Made by a program: the position numbers and the translations under genes
From: Lachnospiraceae bacterium
Lineage (GTDB): Bacteria > Bacillota > Clostridia > Lachnospirales > Lachnospiraceae
Assembly (NCBI GenBank): GCA_015056865.1
Contig: SVFM01000001.1
Coordinates: forward strand, 62,001-126,000
Length of the DNA stretch: 64,000 nucleotides
Reading direction: 5' to 3'
In this document: piece after piece, positions 62,574 through 64,000 of the stretch
Layout: each line of letters opens with the position of its first letter
Numbering within the stretch: position 1 is the first letter of the stretch
The notes under the pieces: model-generated
Databases searched by the model: none
Seen by the model: the letters and a program-made list of their open reading frames with translations, nothing else
Told to the model about the DNA's origin: nothing

Positions 62574-64000
62574 ATGACACAATATACTGTTACCGGGATG
62601 AGCTGCGCAGCATGCAGCGCACGTGTAGAGAAGGCGGTGGGAAAAGTACCCGGTGTAACCGCATGCTCAGTAAGTCTGTTGACCAATTCCATGAGTGTGG
62701 AGGGCAGCGCCCCTGAGCAGGATGTTATAAAAGCAGTTCAGGATGCAGGATATGGGGCATCCATAAAAGGAGAAAAGAAGTCTCCCTCCGGGGAAACCTC
62801 CCAGAGCGGAGAAGACCTGTTAAAGGACAGGGAGACGCCGGTATTAAAAAAGAGATTGGTAGCATCCATAGGGTTTCTGTTGATCCTGATGTACTTGTCC
62901 ATGGGACATATGATGTGGGATTGGCCCCTGCCGGCTTTTCTGGCAGAGAATCATGTTGCTTTGGGGCTGTTGCAGCTGTTGTTGACCGGGATCATCCTGG
63001 TGATCAATCAGAAGTTTTTTATCAGCGGATTTCAGAGTCTGTTACACAGAGCCCCCAATATGGATACCCTGGTTGCACTGGGGGCCGGAGCGGCTTTTGT
63101 ATACAGTACCTATGCATTGTTTGCTATGACGGATGCCCAGATGCGGGGAGATGCTGAGGGCGTGATGGCCTTTATGCATGAGCTCTATTTTGAATCGGCG
63201 GCTATGATATTGACCTTGATCACAGTGGGGAAAATGTTGGAAGCCAGATCCAAGGGAAAGACCACTGATGCGCTGAAAAGCCTGATGAAGCTTGCTCCTA
63301 AGAGTGCCACCGTGTTAAAGGACGGCAGGGAGACCAATGTGTCTGTAAGTCAGGTCCGTAGGGGAGATATTTTTGTAGTAAGGCCCGGTGAAAGTATCCC
63401 TGTGGATGGTTTGGTAATAGAGGGCTGTAGTGCGGTAAATGAGTCTGCGCTGACCGGAGAAAGTATTCCGGTGGATAAGGCAGTGGGAGATACGGTGTCG
63501 GCAGCTACAGTGAACCAGTCCGGTTTTTTAAAGTGCCAGGCATCCAGAGTGGGTGAGGATACTACCTTGTCCCAGATCATCAAAATGGTCAGTGATGCGG
63601 CGGCCACCAAGGCTCCCATTGCCAAGGTGGCAGACCGGGTCTCCGGTATCTTCGTGCCTGTGGTACTGGGGATCGCATTTCTTACGGTTTTGCTCTGGCT
63701 GCTTGCAGGAGAGAGTGTGGGTTTTGCACTGGCCAGAGGGATTTCTGTGTTGGTGATCAGTTGTCCCTGCGCCCTGGGGCTGGCCACACCTGTGGCTGTC
63801 ATGGTGGGCAGTGGTGTGGGTGCCAGAAACGGGATACTTTTTAAAACAGCGGTTTCCTTGGAAAAAGCCGGAAAGGTGGATATTGTAGCCCTGGACAAGA
63901 CCGGAACCATTACCCTGGGAGAACCCAAGGTGACAGATCTGCTGCCGGCAGCAGGGGTGACTACATCTTGTCTGTTGGAGATGGCTTATGCCCTGGAGCA
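62574..64000 (+). CDS. copA: Copper-translocating P1B-type ATPase (partial, runs off the window)
   Basis: 475 residues are visible; the end is outside. One N-terminal heavy-metal domain has GMSCAACS (Cys11, Cys14). Then membrane segments, the actuator loop with LTGES, the ion-path motif SCPCALG and the phosphorylation site LDKTGTI near residue 443. The CPC motif with one MxCxxC domain fits Cu(I) export. Together with csoR it forms a copper-resistance operon. AGAGAGG precedes the ATG. Confidence 0.95.
   Translation, partial: MTQYTVTGMSCAACSARVEKAVGKVPGVTACSVSLLTNSMSVEGSAPEQDVIKAVQDAGYGASIKGEKKSPSGETSQSGEDLLKDRETPVLKKRLVASIGFLLILMYLSMGHMMWDWPLPAFLAENHVALGLLQLLLTGIILVINQKFFISGFQSLLHRAPNMDTLVALGAGAAFVYSTYALFAMTDAQMRGDAEGVMAFMHELYFESAAMILTLITVGKMLEARSKGKTTDALKSLMKLAPKSATVLKDGRETNVSVSQVRRGDIFVVRPGESIPVDGLVIEGCSAVNESALTGESIPVDKAVGDTVSAATVNQSGFLKCQASRVGEDTTLSQIIKMVSDAAATKAPIAKVADRVSGIFVPVVLGIAFLTVLLWLLAGESVGFALARGISVLVISCPCALGLATPVAVMVGSGVGARNGILFKTAVSLEKAGKVDIVALDKTGTITLGEPKVTDLLPAAGVTTSCLLEMAYALE

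Overview
The window looks like a chromosomal segment of a Gram-positive anaerobe of the Lachnospiraceae/Clostridia type. This is inferred from gene families and style, not from a database match: moderate GC, strong AGGAG ribosome binding sites, TTGACA/TATAAT promoters with 17-base spacers, an LCP-family wall-polymer ligase, a Csp-like S8 protease, DUF6077-like membrane proteins and a Big_2/GH25 wall protein. No rRNA, tRNA, CRISPR array, prophage or insertion sequence was seen. Nearly all genes are on the plus strand.

Layout. (1) 1-22.6 kb: a long co-directional block of surface-glycan genes: a GNAT acetyltransferase, two GtrB-like polyprenyl-phosphate sugar transferases, many multi-membrane GT-C-like proteins (one clear GtrII type), an MBOAT plus SGNH O-acylation pair, a PglK/MsbA-like flippase, two acyltransferase-3 proteins, a second SGNH protein, a WecE-type sugar aminotransferase, and a membrane-protein gene that appears split by a frameshift. 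(2) 22.6-27.4 kb: a minus-strand SGNH-like protein lacking its nucleophile, then a promoter-equipped gene for a membrane-anchored Big_2/GH25 lysozyme-like protein. (3) 27.5-46.8 kb: the export core: rfbB, rfbA, rfbC (no rfbD), a Wzm/Wzt ABC exporter whose ATPase has a C-terminal carbohydrate-binding-type domain, a WbdD-like methyltransferase-kinase, five GT2 enzymes, phosphoglucomutase, a polyprenyl-phosphate sugar phosphotransferase and an LCP ligase. (4) 46.8-64 kb: glmS, an HtrA protease, clpX, an S8 protease, a PHP phosphoesterase, aroA, an FAD oxidoreductase with two more GT-C proteins, degV, and a csoR-copA copper locus that runs off the end.

How the genes fit together. Glucose-phosphate and amino-sugar precursors (pgcA, glmS, rfbA/B/C, wecE) feed a polyprenyl-linked polymer started by the phosphotransferase at 43.1 kb, extended by GT2 enzymes, probably capped by the WbdD-like protein, exported by Wzm/Wzt and attached to the wall by LCP. 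The GtrB, GtrII/GT-C and acyltransferase genes would decorate the glycan outside the membrane. These assignments are by family; the polymer structure cannot be read from sequence.

Most unusual observation. Five intergenic elements (about 4.8, 28.7, 38.8, 46.9 and 49.0 kb) share a structured core of roughly 90-115 bases. It contains a long hairpin with compensatory base changes and a small GNRA-tetraloop hairpin. All five point the same way as the flanking genes. In four copies the core sits inside a long palindrome whose arms (27 to 59 bases, up to about 70 when imperfect parts are counted) have a different sequence at every locus. In three of these the arms are perfect next to the core and decay outward. 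I do not recognise the element.
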